The position numbers and the translations under genes were made by a program. The notes below the pieces were generated by a model that was given only the letters and a program-made list of their open reading frames with translations, did no database searches and was not told the DNA's origin. This document shows positions 6,922-13,016 of a DNA stretch of 14,925 nucleotides, in pieces. The DNA lies in the NCBI GenBank assembly GCA_025927435.1, contig JAICLM010000024.1:1-14925 (forward strand), given 5' to 3'. Numbering within the stretch: the first letter of the stretch is position 1; the number at the start of each line of letters is the position of its first letter. Source of the stretch: Thermoleophilia bacterium (GTDB lineage: Bacteria; Actinomycetota; Thermoleophilia; Gaiellales; Gaiellaceae).

Positions 6922-7156
6922 CAGCCGGCTGCTCCTCGACACGCTCGAGGAGCTGCTCGCCGAGCTGCCGGGCCGTGTCCGCGGCAGCCGCGAGCGCTTC
7001 TCGGAGAGCGCGCTCTCGGCGGTGCGTGGGATCGCCGACGAGCTGAACCTCGTGACGCGCGACGAGCTCGACGAGCTCGAGCTCAGGGTCGCGCAGCTCG
7101 AGCACCGGCTGAGGCTGCTCGAGCAGCCGGACGCTTCGCGTCCGTTTGCTGAGTAA
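6905..7156 (+). CDS. Small coiled-coil protein, UbiK/BMFP-like or phasin-like
   Basis: An 83-residue protein with no membrane segment. Residues 9-42 form an amphipathic helix and residues 49-73 a compact coiled coil (LVTRDELDELELRVAQLEHRL). That C-terminal segment resembles the closing motif of the UbiK/BMFP family (PF04380, pattern LVxREExD...LLExR), whose proteobacterial members assist ubiquinone synthesis and bind membranes; it also resembles phasin-type helices. The likeness is from memory and could be convergence between coiled coils. The ATG lies inside the secDF end, 17 bases before its stop, with a weak GAGG four bases upstream, so it is probably the last gene of the operon. A strong hairpin follows 11 bases after the stop. 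Confidence 0.8.
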   Translation: MAARGSSRLLLDTLEELLAELPGRVRGSRERFSESALSAVRGIADELNLVTRDELDELELRVAQLEHRLRLLEQPDASRPFAE

Positions 7157-7167
7157 CGGAATCCCGC

Positions 7168-7193
7168 CGCCGGGAGAGCGCGGTCTCCCGGCG
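7168..7193 (+). terminator. Hairpin terminator after the secDF operon
   Basis: A perfect 10-bp stem (CGCCGGGAGA paired with TCTCCCGGCG) with a six-base GCGCGG loop, starting 11 bases after the stop at 7156. There is no T-run, which is usual for high-GC actinobacterial terminators. Confidence 0.75.
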
Positions 7194-7316
7194 ACTCCGT
7201 GCCGCCCTCGCGCCGGCCTCCGCCGCGCGCAGCCGTGGGGCTTGCGTGGTTCGAGCGTTTCGTACCTAGCCGCACGGAACAGGCGTCTGAACTCCGCGGC
7301 CAATGTGCACTCGCAT

Positions 7317-7342
7317 GGACGGGAGGTCGCGCTCTCCCGTTT
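7317..7342 (-). terminator. Hairpin terminator for the minus-strand membrane gene
   Basis: ACGGGAG (7319-7325) pairs with CTCCCGT (7334-7340), extendable by G-T pairs. It lies 22 bases beyond the stop of the gene at 7364-7792. On the minus strand its core (7339-7320) matches the other hairpin core (7171-7190, plus) at 18 of 20 positions. The interval between the two hairpins shows no ORF with coding character and no tRNA fold. Confidence 0.65.
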
Positions 7343-7363
7343 GCGGAGTTCCTCAGCCCGTGT

Positions 7364-7792
7364 CTAGCGTCTGAAGCGATTGACGGTCGCGGCGAGGAAC
7401 GTCTCGGCGTCGTAGACGATGAACGCGCAGAGCGCCGCAAGCGGCAGCTCGGCAAGCGCGGCTTCGGCGACGGCTTCCCACATCTCGCCGCCGCTCTGGG
7501 AGGTGACGACGTCGAACCACGCGTCGCAGACGAGCATCGTGCCGGTTACGGCAGCGAGCGCAACGAGCCACTGCGAGCCCCGGAACGCCGCCCAGGCGGT
7601 AGCGGCGAACGACGCGGCGAGGGCGAGGTCGAAGCCGACCCAGGCCAGGTCGTAGTGGAACGTGACGTGCCGGGAGGGAAGCGCGAAGGTCAGGTACAGC
7701 GTCCACGGCACCAGGCCGGCGGCGACGAGAGCGAGCAGTACGGTCACCCAGCGCGCGGGCCTCTCGACCAGAGGCTCTTCGAATTCCCTCAT
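7364..7792 (-). CDS. Conserved hypothetical membrane protein with four helices
   Basis: A 142-residue protein. A short cytoplasmic-looking N-terminus (MREFEEPLVERPARW) is followed by four predicted membrane helices at about 15-37, 48-69, 74-92 and 106-127, and a basic end (NRFRR). Distinctive residues are DLAWVGFDLALAASF (48-62) and LVCDAWFDVVTS (87-98), the latter placing two Asp residues at the end of helix three. I recall similar uncharacterised actinobacterial membrane proteins with this D-x-A-W-x-G-x-D...CDAWFD pattern, but no function. Start: the ATG at 7792 precedes MREFEE and lies 6 bases after TACAAC; longer frames would run into the divergent gene. The 22-base gap to the divergent DUF2156 gene implies shared control. 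Confidence 0.85.
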   Translation of the reverse strand: MREFEEPLVERPARWVTVLLALVAAGLVPWTLYLTFALPSRHVTFHYDLAWVGFDLALAASFAATAWAAFRGSQWLVALAAVTGTMLVCDAWFDVVTSQSGGEMWEAVAEAALAELPLAALCAFIVYDAETFLAATVNRFRR

Positions 7793-7798
7793 GGGCAG

Positions 7799-7808
7799 GT
7801 TGTACCCT
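7799..7808. promoter_or_regulatory. Overlapping divergent -10 elements (7364-7792 gene and DUF2156 gene)
   Basis: On the plus strand TACCCT (7803-7808) stands 6 bases before the GTG at 7815. On the minus strand TACAAC (7804-7799) stands 6 bases before the ATG at 7792. They share bases 7803-7804. Neither start has a Shine-Dalgarno sequence. The minus element lacks the final T of TANNNT and is the weaker call. Confidence 0.5.
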
Positions 7809-7814
7809 CGGCGC

Positions 7815-9416
7815 GTGATTTTCCGCCTGCCGAGCGCGGAGAGGCTCCTCGCCTGGGGTGCCGCGCTCGTGGGCGTGATCGGGATCGTGTCGGCGCTGAC
7901 ACCGGAGACGGCGAGCCGCGTCGAGATCGTCCAGGGCATCCTCCCGCCGGGGTGGCCGGAAGCAGCCCGGGTGCTCACCATCGCCTTCGGTCTCGGCCTG
8001 ATCTGGCTGGCTCACTCGCTGGCGCGCCGCCGCCGCCGGGCCTGGCAGCTTGCGGTTGCGGTCGTCGTGGCCTCCGCAGCCGCGCATCTGGCGAAGGGGC
8101 TCGACTTTGAGGAGGCGACCGTCTCGCTTCTGCTGTTCCTCGCGCTCCTCCGTCGTCGCCGCAGCTTCGACGTGCCGGGAGATCCGGCGAGCGTGCGGCC
8201 TCTGCTCGGTCTGGGCGCGGCCCTCGCGGCCGTCGCGACCGTGGTGGGCGGTGCGGAGCTGCGCGGCATCGAGCTGTCGCACCGCACGGGAGACGGGCTC
8301 CTCGGCCTGGCCGTCGTCTTCGGTTGTCTCACCCTGTACTTCTGGCTGCGGCCGTTCGGACATGCCGTCGCGCAAACGGTGGGAGAACGACGGCTGGCGC
8401 GGACGCTGGTGGACACTTATGGGAGCGACAGCCTCGCCTTCTTCGCCCTGCGCCGCGACAAGAGCTACCTCTTCTCGCCGTCACGCCGCGCCTTCCTGGC
8501 CTATCGCGTGGTCGCGGGAACCGCGCTCGTGAGCGGCGATCCCGTCGGCGACGACGCGGAGATCGACGACCTCTTCGCGGAGCTCCGGCGGCTCGTTCGT
8601 GCGCACGGCTGGCGGTTCGCGGTCGTCGGCGCGTCCGAGGACCACCTCGACCGCTACCGCGCGCTCGGCCTCAAGCCCGTCGCGATCGGCGAGGAGGCGG
8701 TGCTCAGCCCGCACGAGTTCTCGCTCGAGGGACGGGCGATTCGCAAGGTGCGCCAGTCGGTTTCCCGGCTGCGGAAGGCCGGCTACGCGTTCCGCGTGGT
8801 GGCTGCGGACGAGGTCGCGCCTGCCCTCGAGGCCGAGCTGGAGGACGTGTCCTCCTCGTGGCGGCGCGGCGAGCCGGAGCGCGGCTTCTCGATGGCGATC
8901 GACGACCTTCACATCCCGGGCACCGTGCTCGTCCTTGCAGAGGATGTGGGGGGTCGCGTGGGCGGATTCCTCCATCTCGCTCCGTTCCCGGCCGGTGGCG
9001 GCTGGTCGCTCAGTGCAATGCGGCGGCGACCGGACGCGCCGAACGGCCTGATCGAGTTCCTCGTCGTCGAGACGCTCGCCTGGGCGCGGGATGCAGGTGC
9101 GAGCGAGCTGTCGCTCAACTTCTGCGCGCTGACGGATTTTCTCTCGCCGGACCGGGTTACGACACCGGTCAGGCGGGTCGTGCGACGCGGGCTTCTGCTC
9201 GCCGACAACGTCTTCCAGCTGGAGCGCCTCTACTCGTTCAACCGGAAATTCTTCCCGGAATGGCGGCGCCGCTACCTCTGCGTCGAGCGGCTCACCGACC
9301 TGCCCGCGGTCGGGCTTGCGTACCTCCATGCCGAGTCGCTGCTCGTCCCGCCCGGTCCGTGGACCCGCAGGCGAGACTCCCGCCGCCTCCTGGCCACTGG
9401 CAGGCGCGCCGCGTAG
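7815..9416 (+). CDS. MprF-like membrane protein with DUF2156 (phosphatidylglycerol lysyltransferase-type) domain
   Basis: A 533-residue protein. The N-terminal third has about six hydrophobic segments (about 9-29, 50-69, 76-92, 99-113, 129-147, 161-178) separated by Arg-rich loops. Residues from about 185 to 500 match the DUF2156/MprF C-terminal fold: FALRRDKSYLFSPSRRAFLAYR, then VVAGTALVSGDPVG, the KVRQSVSRLRKAG helix, and a YSFNRKFFPEWRRRYLCVE ending. In MprF and LysX-type proteins this domain moves an aminoacyl group from tRNA to phosphatidylglycerol; here the amino acid and lipid are unknown and other aminoacyl-lipid products are possible. With six helices it is shorter than full MprF, so a flippase role is doubtful. 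Start: GTG at 7815, 6 bases after TACCCT; upstream in-frame codons are antisense to the neighbouring gene. The UbiB-like gene starts 10 bases after the stop. Confidence 0.88.
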   Translation: MIFRLPSAERLLAWGAALVGVIGIVSALTPETASRVEIVQGILPPGWPEAARVLTIAFGLGLIWLAHSLARRRRRAWQLAVAVVVASAAAHLAKGLDFEEATVSLLLFLALLRRRRSFDVPGDPASVRPLLGLGAALAAVATVVGGAELRGIELSHRTGDGLLGLAVVFGCLTLYFWLRPFGHAVAQTVGERRLARTLVDTYGSDSLAFFALRRDKSYLFSPSRRAFLAYRVVAGTALVSGDPVGDDAEIDDLFAELRRLVRAHGWRFAVVGASEDHLDRYRALGLKPVAIGEEAVLSPHEFSLEGRAIRKVRQSVSRLRKAGYAFRVVAADEVAPALEAELEDVSSSWRRGEPERGFSMAIDDLHIPGTVLVLAEDVGGRVGGFLHLAPFPAGGGWSLSAMRRRPDAPNGLIEFLVVETLAWARDAGASELSLNFCALTDFLSPDRVTTPVRRVVRRGLLLADNVFQLERLYSFNRKFFPEWRRRYLCVERLTDLPAVGLAYLHAESLLVPPGPWTRRRDSRRLLATGRRAA

Positions 9417-9419
9417 CCT
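9414..9419 (+). promoter_or_regulatory. -10 element TAGCCT overlapping the upstream stop codon
   Basis: TAGCCT contains the TAG stop of the DUF2156 gene and is followed by 7 bases and the GTG at 9427. The same hexamer with the same 7-base spacing precedes the regulator gene at 11179. No Shine-Dalgarno sequence lies between. Confidence 0.5.
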
Positions 9420-9426
9420 TTCCGAC

Positions 9427-11109
9427 GTGAGCACGACGAGGAGCATCGGGCGCCTGTCGGAAATCGCGCAGGTGATGGTGCGCCACGGCTTCGGCTACTT
9501 CTTCGAGGCGCACAAGCTGAGCGACCTCCTGCCGGGCCGCTCCGCGGAGGAGCGCCTCGCCGACATGGCAGCCGAGGGCGGCGCCGCGTCGTCCGCCCGC
9601 GGTCAGCACCTCCGGGACGTGCTCGACGAGCTCGGCCCGACGTTCGTGAAGTTCGGGCAGCTCCTCTCGACCAGGCCGGACGTCGTGCCGCCCGACATCG
9701 TGGTCGAGCTGCGGGGTCTGCAGGACGACGTGCGGCCGTTCCCGTTCGAGCAGGCCGAGCGCGTGATCGAGGAGGAGCTCGGCAACACGCTCGAGCGGCT
9801 GTTCCTCGACTTCGAGCCTGCGCCCGTCGCGGCCGCCTCGATCGGCCAGGTGCACCGCGCGACCCTGCCGAACGGGCGCCGGGTCGCGGTCAAGGTGCAG
9901 CGGCCGGGCGCGCCGCAGAAGATCGAAGCGGACCTCGGCCTCCTCTACCAGGCGGCGCGGCTCGCGCGCGAGCGGATCCGGGCGCTCGACTTCGTCGACA
10001 CCCGCCAGCTCGTGGACGAGTTCGCGCGCTCGATCCGGAAGGAGCTCGACTACCGGCAGGAGGCGCGCAACGCCGAGAACTTCCACCGCCACTTCGCGGG
10101 CCACCCGCACGTCCGCGTTCCGAAGGTCTACTGGCAGTACACGCGGCCGCGCGTCCTGACCCTCGAATGGATCGACGGGATCCAGCTCGCCGACCTCGAC
10201 CTCGTCACGACGACGCTCGAGGAGCGGCGCGAGATTGCCTACCGGATCACCGAGGCGTGGATGACGATGATCTTCCGCCACGGCTTCTTCCACGGCGATC
10301 CGCACCCCGCGAACATCCTCCTGCCAACGCAGGCGGGCGCGATCGGGCTCGTCGACTTCGGCGCCGTCGGGACGCTCACCGACGACGACATGTCGAAGCT
10401 GACCGGCCTCTTCATCGACGCCGCGAACGAGAACATCGATCAGCTCCCGAAGCGGCTGGCCGACCTCGGCGTGCGCTACCCGAAGGAGCGAGAGGGAGAG
10501 TTCCTCTCCGAGATTCGCGAGCTGTACTACCGCTACTACGGCGCGAGCCTGAGCGAGGTCGACCCGATCCAGGTCATCCGCGAAGGCTTCCAGCTCATCT
10601 ACTCGCTGAACCTGCACCTGCCGGCGCGCTTCCTCCTGCTCGACCGCACGATCGCGACTCTCGGCTCGGTCGGGGCGGAGCTCTATCCGGATTTCAACGT
10701 TTTCGAGGTCGCGCGGCCATACGCGCGAGACCTGATGCTCGAGCGCTTCGCCCCGCACCGGGTAGCGCGCCGCGCGCGGCGGGAGGCGATCCGCTACGCG
10801 CAGGTGCTGGCCGAGGCGCCGCACCAGTTCCACGACTTCATGGAGGAGATCCGGGACGGCCAGATCGAGGTCGGCTTCGTGCACAAGGGCCTGGACGAGT
10901 TCATGGGCAAGCTCGACGTCGCCTTCAACCGGCTCGTGGTTGCGCTCATCGTGGTGGGCGGGCTGATCGGCTCGAGCATGATCGGGATCTTCGCCACGCA
11001 CGGGCCGCAGGTCCTCGGGGTGAACGTCATCTCCGTCCTCGGGTTCGCGCTCTCGGCCGTGCTCGCGGTCTGGCTCCTCTGGGGCGTCGTCCGCTCGGGC
11101 CGTTTGTAG
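9427..11109 (+). CDS. ABC1/UbiB/ADCK-family atypical kinase-like protein
   Basis: A 560-residue member of the UbiB family, atypical kinase-fold ATPases that support isoprenoid-quinone synthesis or lipid handling at membranes. Family features are all present: the KxGQ motif at Lys75-Gln78 (FVKFGQLLSTRPDVVPPDI), the Ala-rich nucleotide loop (VAAASIGQVHRA, 134-145), VAVKVQRPG with Lys156, ELDYRQEARNAENF (206-219), the catalytic HGDPHPAN with Asp291 and Asn296, and the DFG-type motif LVDFGAVG with Asp310. Two C-terminal membrane helices (about 503-523 and 533-555) anchor it, as in E. coli UbiB. Actinobacteria of this type usually make menaquinone, so the ubiquinone-based name should not be taken literally. 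Start: GTG at 9427, 7 bases after TAGCCT. It is probably also co-transcribed with the DUF2156 gene. Confidence 0.95.
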   Translation: MSTTRSIGRLSEIAQVMVRHGFGYFFEAHKLSDLLPGRSAEERLADMAAEGGAASSARGQHLRDVLDELGPTFVKFGQLLSTRPDVVPPDIVVELRGLQDDVRPFPFEQAERVIEEELGNTLERLFLDFEPAPVAAASIGQVHRATLPNGRRVAVKVQRPGAPQKIEADLGLLYQAARLARERIRALDFVDTRQLVDEFARSIRKELDYRQEARNAENFHRHFAGHPHVRVPKVYWQYTRPRVLTLEWIDGIQLADLDLVTTTLEERREIAYRITEAWMTMIFRHGFFHGDPHPANILLPTQAGAIGLVDFGAVGTLTDDDMSKLTGLFIDAANENIDQLPKRLADLGVRYPKEREGEFLSEIRELYYRYYGASLSEVDPIQVIREGFQLIYSLNLHLPARFLLLDRTIATLGSVGAELYPDFNVFEVARPYARDLMLERFAPHRVARRARREAIRYAQVLAEAPHQFHDFMEEIRDGQIEVGFVHKGLDEFMGKLDVAFNRLVVALIVVGGLIGSSMIGIFATHGPQVLGVNVISVLGFALSAVLAVWLLWGVVRSGRL

Positions 11110-11126
11110 AGCGTTCGTCACGCTTT
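11108..11126 (+). terminator. Weak hairpin after the UbiB-like gene
   Basis: AGCGT (11110-11114) and ACGCT (11120-11124) can pair around a five-base loop, extendable by one G-T and one A-T pair, and are followed by TTTCG. It begins inside the stop codon. The short stem makes this a tentative call. Confidence 0.3.
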
Positions 11127-11165
11127 CGCATGAAAGGACATCTGGCGGAGCGTCGGGGCTGCGCC

Positions 11166-11171
11166 TAGCCT
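11166..11171 (+). promoter_or_regulatory. -10 element TAGCCT for the response-regulator-like gene
   Basis: TAGCCT, then 7 bases (CGGTGCC), then ATG at 11179. It is identical in sequence and spacing to the element before the UbiB-like gene. No Shine-Dalgarno sequence and no clear -35. Confidence 0.55.
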
Positions 11172-11178
11172 CGGTGCC

Positions 11179-11826
11179 ATGACAGCGCTGCTCCTGGCCG
11201 AGCCCGAGCCCGCCGTCCGCGGCTTCCTCGAACGCCAGTTGCGCAACGACGGCTTCGACGTCGTCGCCTGTGAGCGGGCCGAGCAGCTGCCGCGCGCGGC
11301 GGATCCCGACGTCCTCGTGCTCGGAGACGCGGACGCGCTCGACCGCGGCGTCGTGCCGGACTGCCCGGTGATCGTGCTCGGCGGCTCCGATCCCGCGGCG
11401 CGCGTGCGGACGCTCGCCCGCGCGGACGACTGCCTGGCGCGTCCCTTCGTCTACGAGGAGCTGCTCGCGCGGATCCACGCGCTGCTGCGGCGCTGCCCAC
11501 CGCGAGACGATCTCGCGGAGATCGGCCCGCTCGCCATCGACCGCGGGGCACGCCGGATCACGGTGCGCGGCCAGGAGGTCGAGTTCTCGGCGAAGGAGTT
11601 CGCGCTGCTCGTGAAGCTCGCGTCCGCTCCCGATCGCGTCTTCACGCGCGAGCAGTTGCTCCGCGACGTCTGGGGCTTCCGAACATACGTCCCCACGCGG
11701 ACGCTCGAATCGCACGCCTCCCGCGTCCGGCGCAAGCTCACCGTGGCCGGGCTACCGGGCTGGATCGTCAACGTGTGGGGCGTCGGCTACAAGCTCCGCC
11801 ACGTGCCGGCGGACCGGGAGTCCTAG
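11179..11826 (+). CDS. OmpR/PhoB-type transcription regulator with a degenerate receiver domain
   Basis: A 215-residue protein: receiver-like domain (1 to about 106) and winged-helix DNA-binding domain (about 113-208). The C-terminal half is canonical: EFSAKEFALLVKLASAPDRVFTREQLLRDVWG, then TRTLESHASRVRRKL and a WGVGYKL hairpin. The receiver lacks the phosphorylation residues. The usual Asp-Asp pair reads Ala7-Glu8-Pro9, the phospho-acceptor position is Gly49 (LVLGD, with an Asp one residue later at 50), the switch Thr/Ser position is Gly68, and the invariant Lys is Arg88 (LARPF). It is therefore probably not controlled by a histidine kinase, and no kinase gene is adjacent. GlnR and JadR1 are known examples of such atypical regulators, though I do not claim it is either. 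Start: ATG 7 bases after TAGCCT. Its stop shares two bases with the convergent lipopeptide stop. Confidence 0.93.
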   Translation: MTALLLAEPEPAVRGFLERQLRNDGFDVVACERAEQLPRAADPDVLVLGDADALDRGVVPDCPVIVLGGSDPAARVRTLARADDCLARPFVYEELLARIHALLRRCPPRDDLAEIGPLAIDRGARRITVRGQEVEFSAKEFALLVKLASAPDRVFTREQLLRDVWGFRTYVPTRTLESHASRVRRKLTVAGLPGWIVNVWGVGYKLRHVPADRES

Positions 11827-11915
11827 TACCCGCCGTTGCTGCAGCCCGCCACCGCGAGCGCGAGCAGCACGAGGAGCGAGAGCCACACGAGTCGATGGGC
11901 TGTTCCTCCGAGCAT
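11823..11915 (-). CDS. Predicted 30-residue lipopeptide (signal peptide with lipobox)
   Basis: A very short frame, MLGGTAHRLVW then a run of Leu/Val/Ala, then AVAGC-SNGGY. The layout is that of a bacterial lipoprotein precursor: Arg8 near the N-terminus, a hydrophobic core at about 9-23, and a lipobox (V-A-G-C) with Cys25. Cleavage by signal peptidase II would leave a lipid-anchored peptide of only six residues (CSNGGY). After the first few codons, third positions are nearly all G or C, and the hydrophobic run ends exactly at a lipobox. It lies 37 bases after ogt on the same strand, so it may be the third gene of the sigma-ogt unit. There is no good Shine-Dalgarno sequence (AAGG is too close), and a chance frame is possible. 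Confidence 0.5.
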   Translation of the reverse strand: MLGGTAHRLVWLSLLVLLALAVAGCSNGGY

Positions 11916-11952
11916 GCCTTCTACTACGCGGCTTCCCCGCTGAGCAGATTGC

Positions 11953-12519
11953 CTAGAGGAGCGCCCCTTCCAACCGCAGCAGCCACTCCTTCCGGTCGAG
12001 GCCACCGCCGTAGCCCGTGAGGCTGCCGTTCGCTCCCACCACGCGGTGGCAGGGAAGGACGATCGGCAGCGGGTTCCGGTTCATCACGGTGCCGACGGCC
12101 CGTGCCGCACGAGGGGCGCCGACCTGGGCGGCAAGCGCGCCGTACGTGGTCGTGCGCCCGTACTCGACCCGGCTCAGCTCCACGAGCACGCGGCGGTGGA
12201 ACTCCGGCGTCGCGCGGAGGTCGAGCTCGAGATCGAAGGCGTGCCGGCGGCCTTCGAAGTACTGATCGAGCTCGTTGCGCACCCGATCGAGCGCTTGCGG
12301 CGAGCGCAGGACGCGCGGCCCGAAGAGTCGGGCCAGCCGTTCGAGCTCCGCCTCGGGCTCCGGGTCGAAGCCGACGCGGCAGAGCCCACGGTCCGAGACG
12401 CCGACGAGCAGCCGGCCGACCGGAGTGTCGTCGACGACGTCGAAGGCGACGTCGAGCTCACCGGACGCGGCGGCGGCCGCGCGGAAGCGCTCGTCGAGCA
12501 CGTTCGGGACTGCGTTCAT
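11953..12519 (-). CDS. ogt: Ogt-type methylated-DNA-[protein]-cysteine S-methyltransferase
   Basis: This suicide repair protein moves alkyl groups from O6-alkylguanine (and O4-alkylthymine) in DNA to its own cysteine. The 188-residue protein has an N-terminal RNase-H-like domain (about 23-105) and the C-terminal active-site domain. Key features: EYGRTTTYGALAAQVG (119-134), the winged-helix recognition segment PRAARAVGTVMNRNP (136-150) and the active site IVLPCHRVVG with Cys157, followed by GSLTGYGGGLDRKEWLL. The first 22 residues (MNAVPNVLDERFRAAAAASGEL) are a helical extension before the usual start of the fold. ATG at 12519 overlaps the sigma-factor stop (ATGA), and AAGGAG lies upstream within the sigma gene, so the two are translationally coupled. 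The gene has no promoter of its own that I can see. Confidence 0.95.
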   Translation of the reverse strand: MNAVPNVLDERFRAAAAASGELDVAFDVVDDTPVGRLLVGVSDRGLCRVGFDPEPEAELERLARLFGPRVLRSPQALDRVRNELDQYFEGRRHAFDLELDLRATPEFHRRVLVELSRVEYGRTTTYGALAAQVGAPRAARAVGTVMNRNPLPIVLPCHRVVGANGSLTGYGGGLDRKEWLLRLEGALL

Positions 12520-12980
12520 TGCTGCTCCTTCTCCTTCCGCAGCCGCCGCACTCCCGCGGAGGCCGCCTGCCGAGCCGCCTGCTCGTTCGAGCCGAGGGCG
12601 GCGGCGATGGTGTCGTAGTCGAGGTCGTAGCCGTAGCGGAGGACGACCGCCGCGCGCTCCTTCGGCGGGAGGTCGTCGGTCAGCGGCGCGAGCTCCTCCA
12701 CGGCCGGGCGCTCGTCCTCCCGCGCTGGCTCGAACGCGAGCTCCGCGGCGGGGCGTTCCCGCCGTGCTGCGTCGACGACCGTGTTCGCGGCGATCGTGAG
12801 CACCCACGCGCGCAGGTGCTCGCCGTGCTCGAGCCGACCGTAGGCGCGCAGCGCCCGCAGGAACGTCTCCTGGAACAGGTCGTCGGCCCGGTCGCGGCCG
12901 GCTCGCCGCTGCAGGAACGCGAGCACCTCGCCCCTGTGGCATTCGTAGAACCGCTCGAAAGGAGGGATGCCGCTCACCAT
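12516..12980 (-). CDS. ECF-type RNA polymerase sigma factor
   Basis: A 154-residue sigma-70 family member with only regions 2 and 4. Region 2 spans about 8-75 (FERFYECHRGEVLAFLQRRAG, then DDLFQETFLRALRAY and LRAWVLTIAANTVVDAARR). Region 4 spans about 103-150 (LPPKERAAVVLRYGYDLDYDTIAAALG, then NEQAARQAASAGVRRLRKEK). The acidic linker is about 25 residues. No anti-sigma factor gene (zinc-finger or single-span membrane type) is adjacent; instead ogt follows with a four-base overlap. This suggests control by expression, or by Ogt itself. Start: ATG at 12980, 7 bases after TACGTT on the minus strand; a GTG at 12977 is the alternative. It is divergent from the PfkB gene across 36 bases. Confidence 0.93.
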   Translation of the reverse strand: MVSGIPPFERFYECHRGEVLAFLQRRAGRDRADDLFQETFLRALRAYGRLEHGEHLRAWVLTIAANTVVDAARRERPAAELAFEPAREDERPAVEELAPLTDDLPPKERAAVVLRYGYDLDYDTIAAALGSNEQAARQAASAGVRRLRKEKEQQ

Positions 12981-12987
12981 CCAGTCA

Positions 12988-12993
12988 AACGTA
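12988..12993 (-). promoter_or_regulatory. -10 element TACGTT for the sigma-ogt unit
   Basis: TACGTT on the minus strand, then 7 bases (TGACTGG), then ATG at 12980. No Shine-Dalgarno sequence. A recognisable -35 is absent, so autoregulation by the ECF factor cannot be judged from this site alone. Confidence 0.45.
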
Positions 12994-13016
12994 ACGGCGG
13001 TTCAAGATGTGAGGTG

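Noticed and set aside
4707..7046. 779-codon frame in another register within secDF
   Set aside because: Arg/Pro/His-rich shadow sequence with no motif; secDF is well conserved in its own frame.
7248..7256. GGTTCGAGC resembling a tRNA T-loop
   Set aside because: The flanks do not form a T stem, and no acceptor, D or anticodon arm can be folded around it.
7157..7363. Possible small RNA or hidden gene in the secDF/membrane-gene gap
   Set aside because: Apart from the two hairpins I see no promoter-like element followed by a structured transcript and no coding bias.
9292..11715. 807-codon open frame antisense to the UbiB-like and regulator genes
   Set aside because: Same GC-driven shadow; the plus strand carries unmistakable UbiB and winged-helix motifs and this frame spans a gene boundary.
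11953..12942. Extended N-terminus for Ogt (329 codons)
   Set aside because: The extra part is the sigma-factor gene read in another frame; ATG 12519 with AAGGAG upstream is the proper start.
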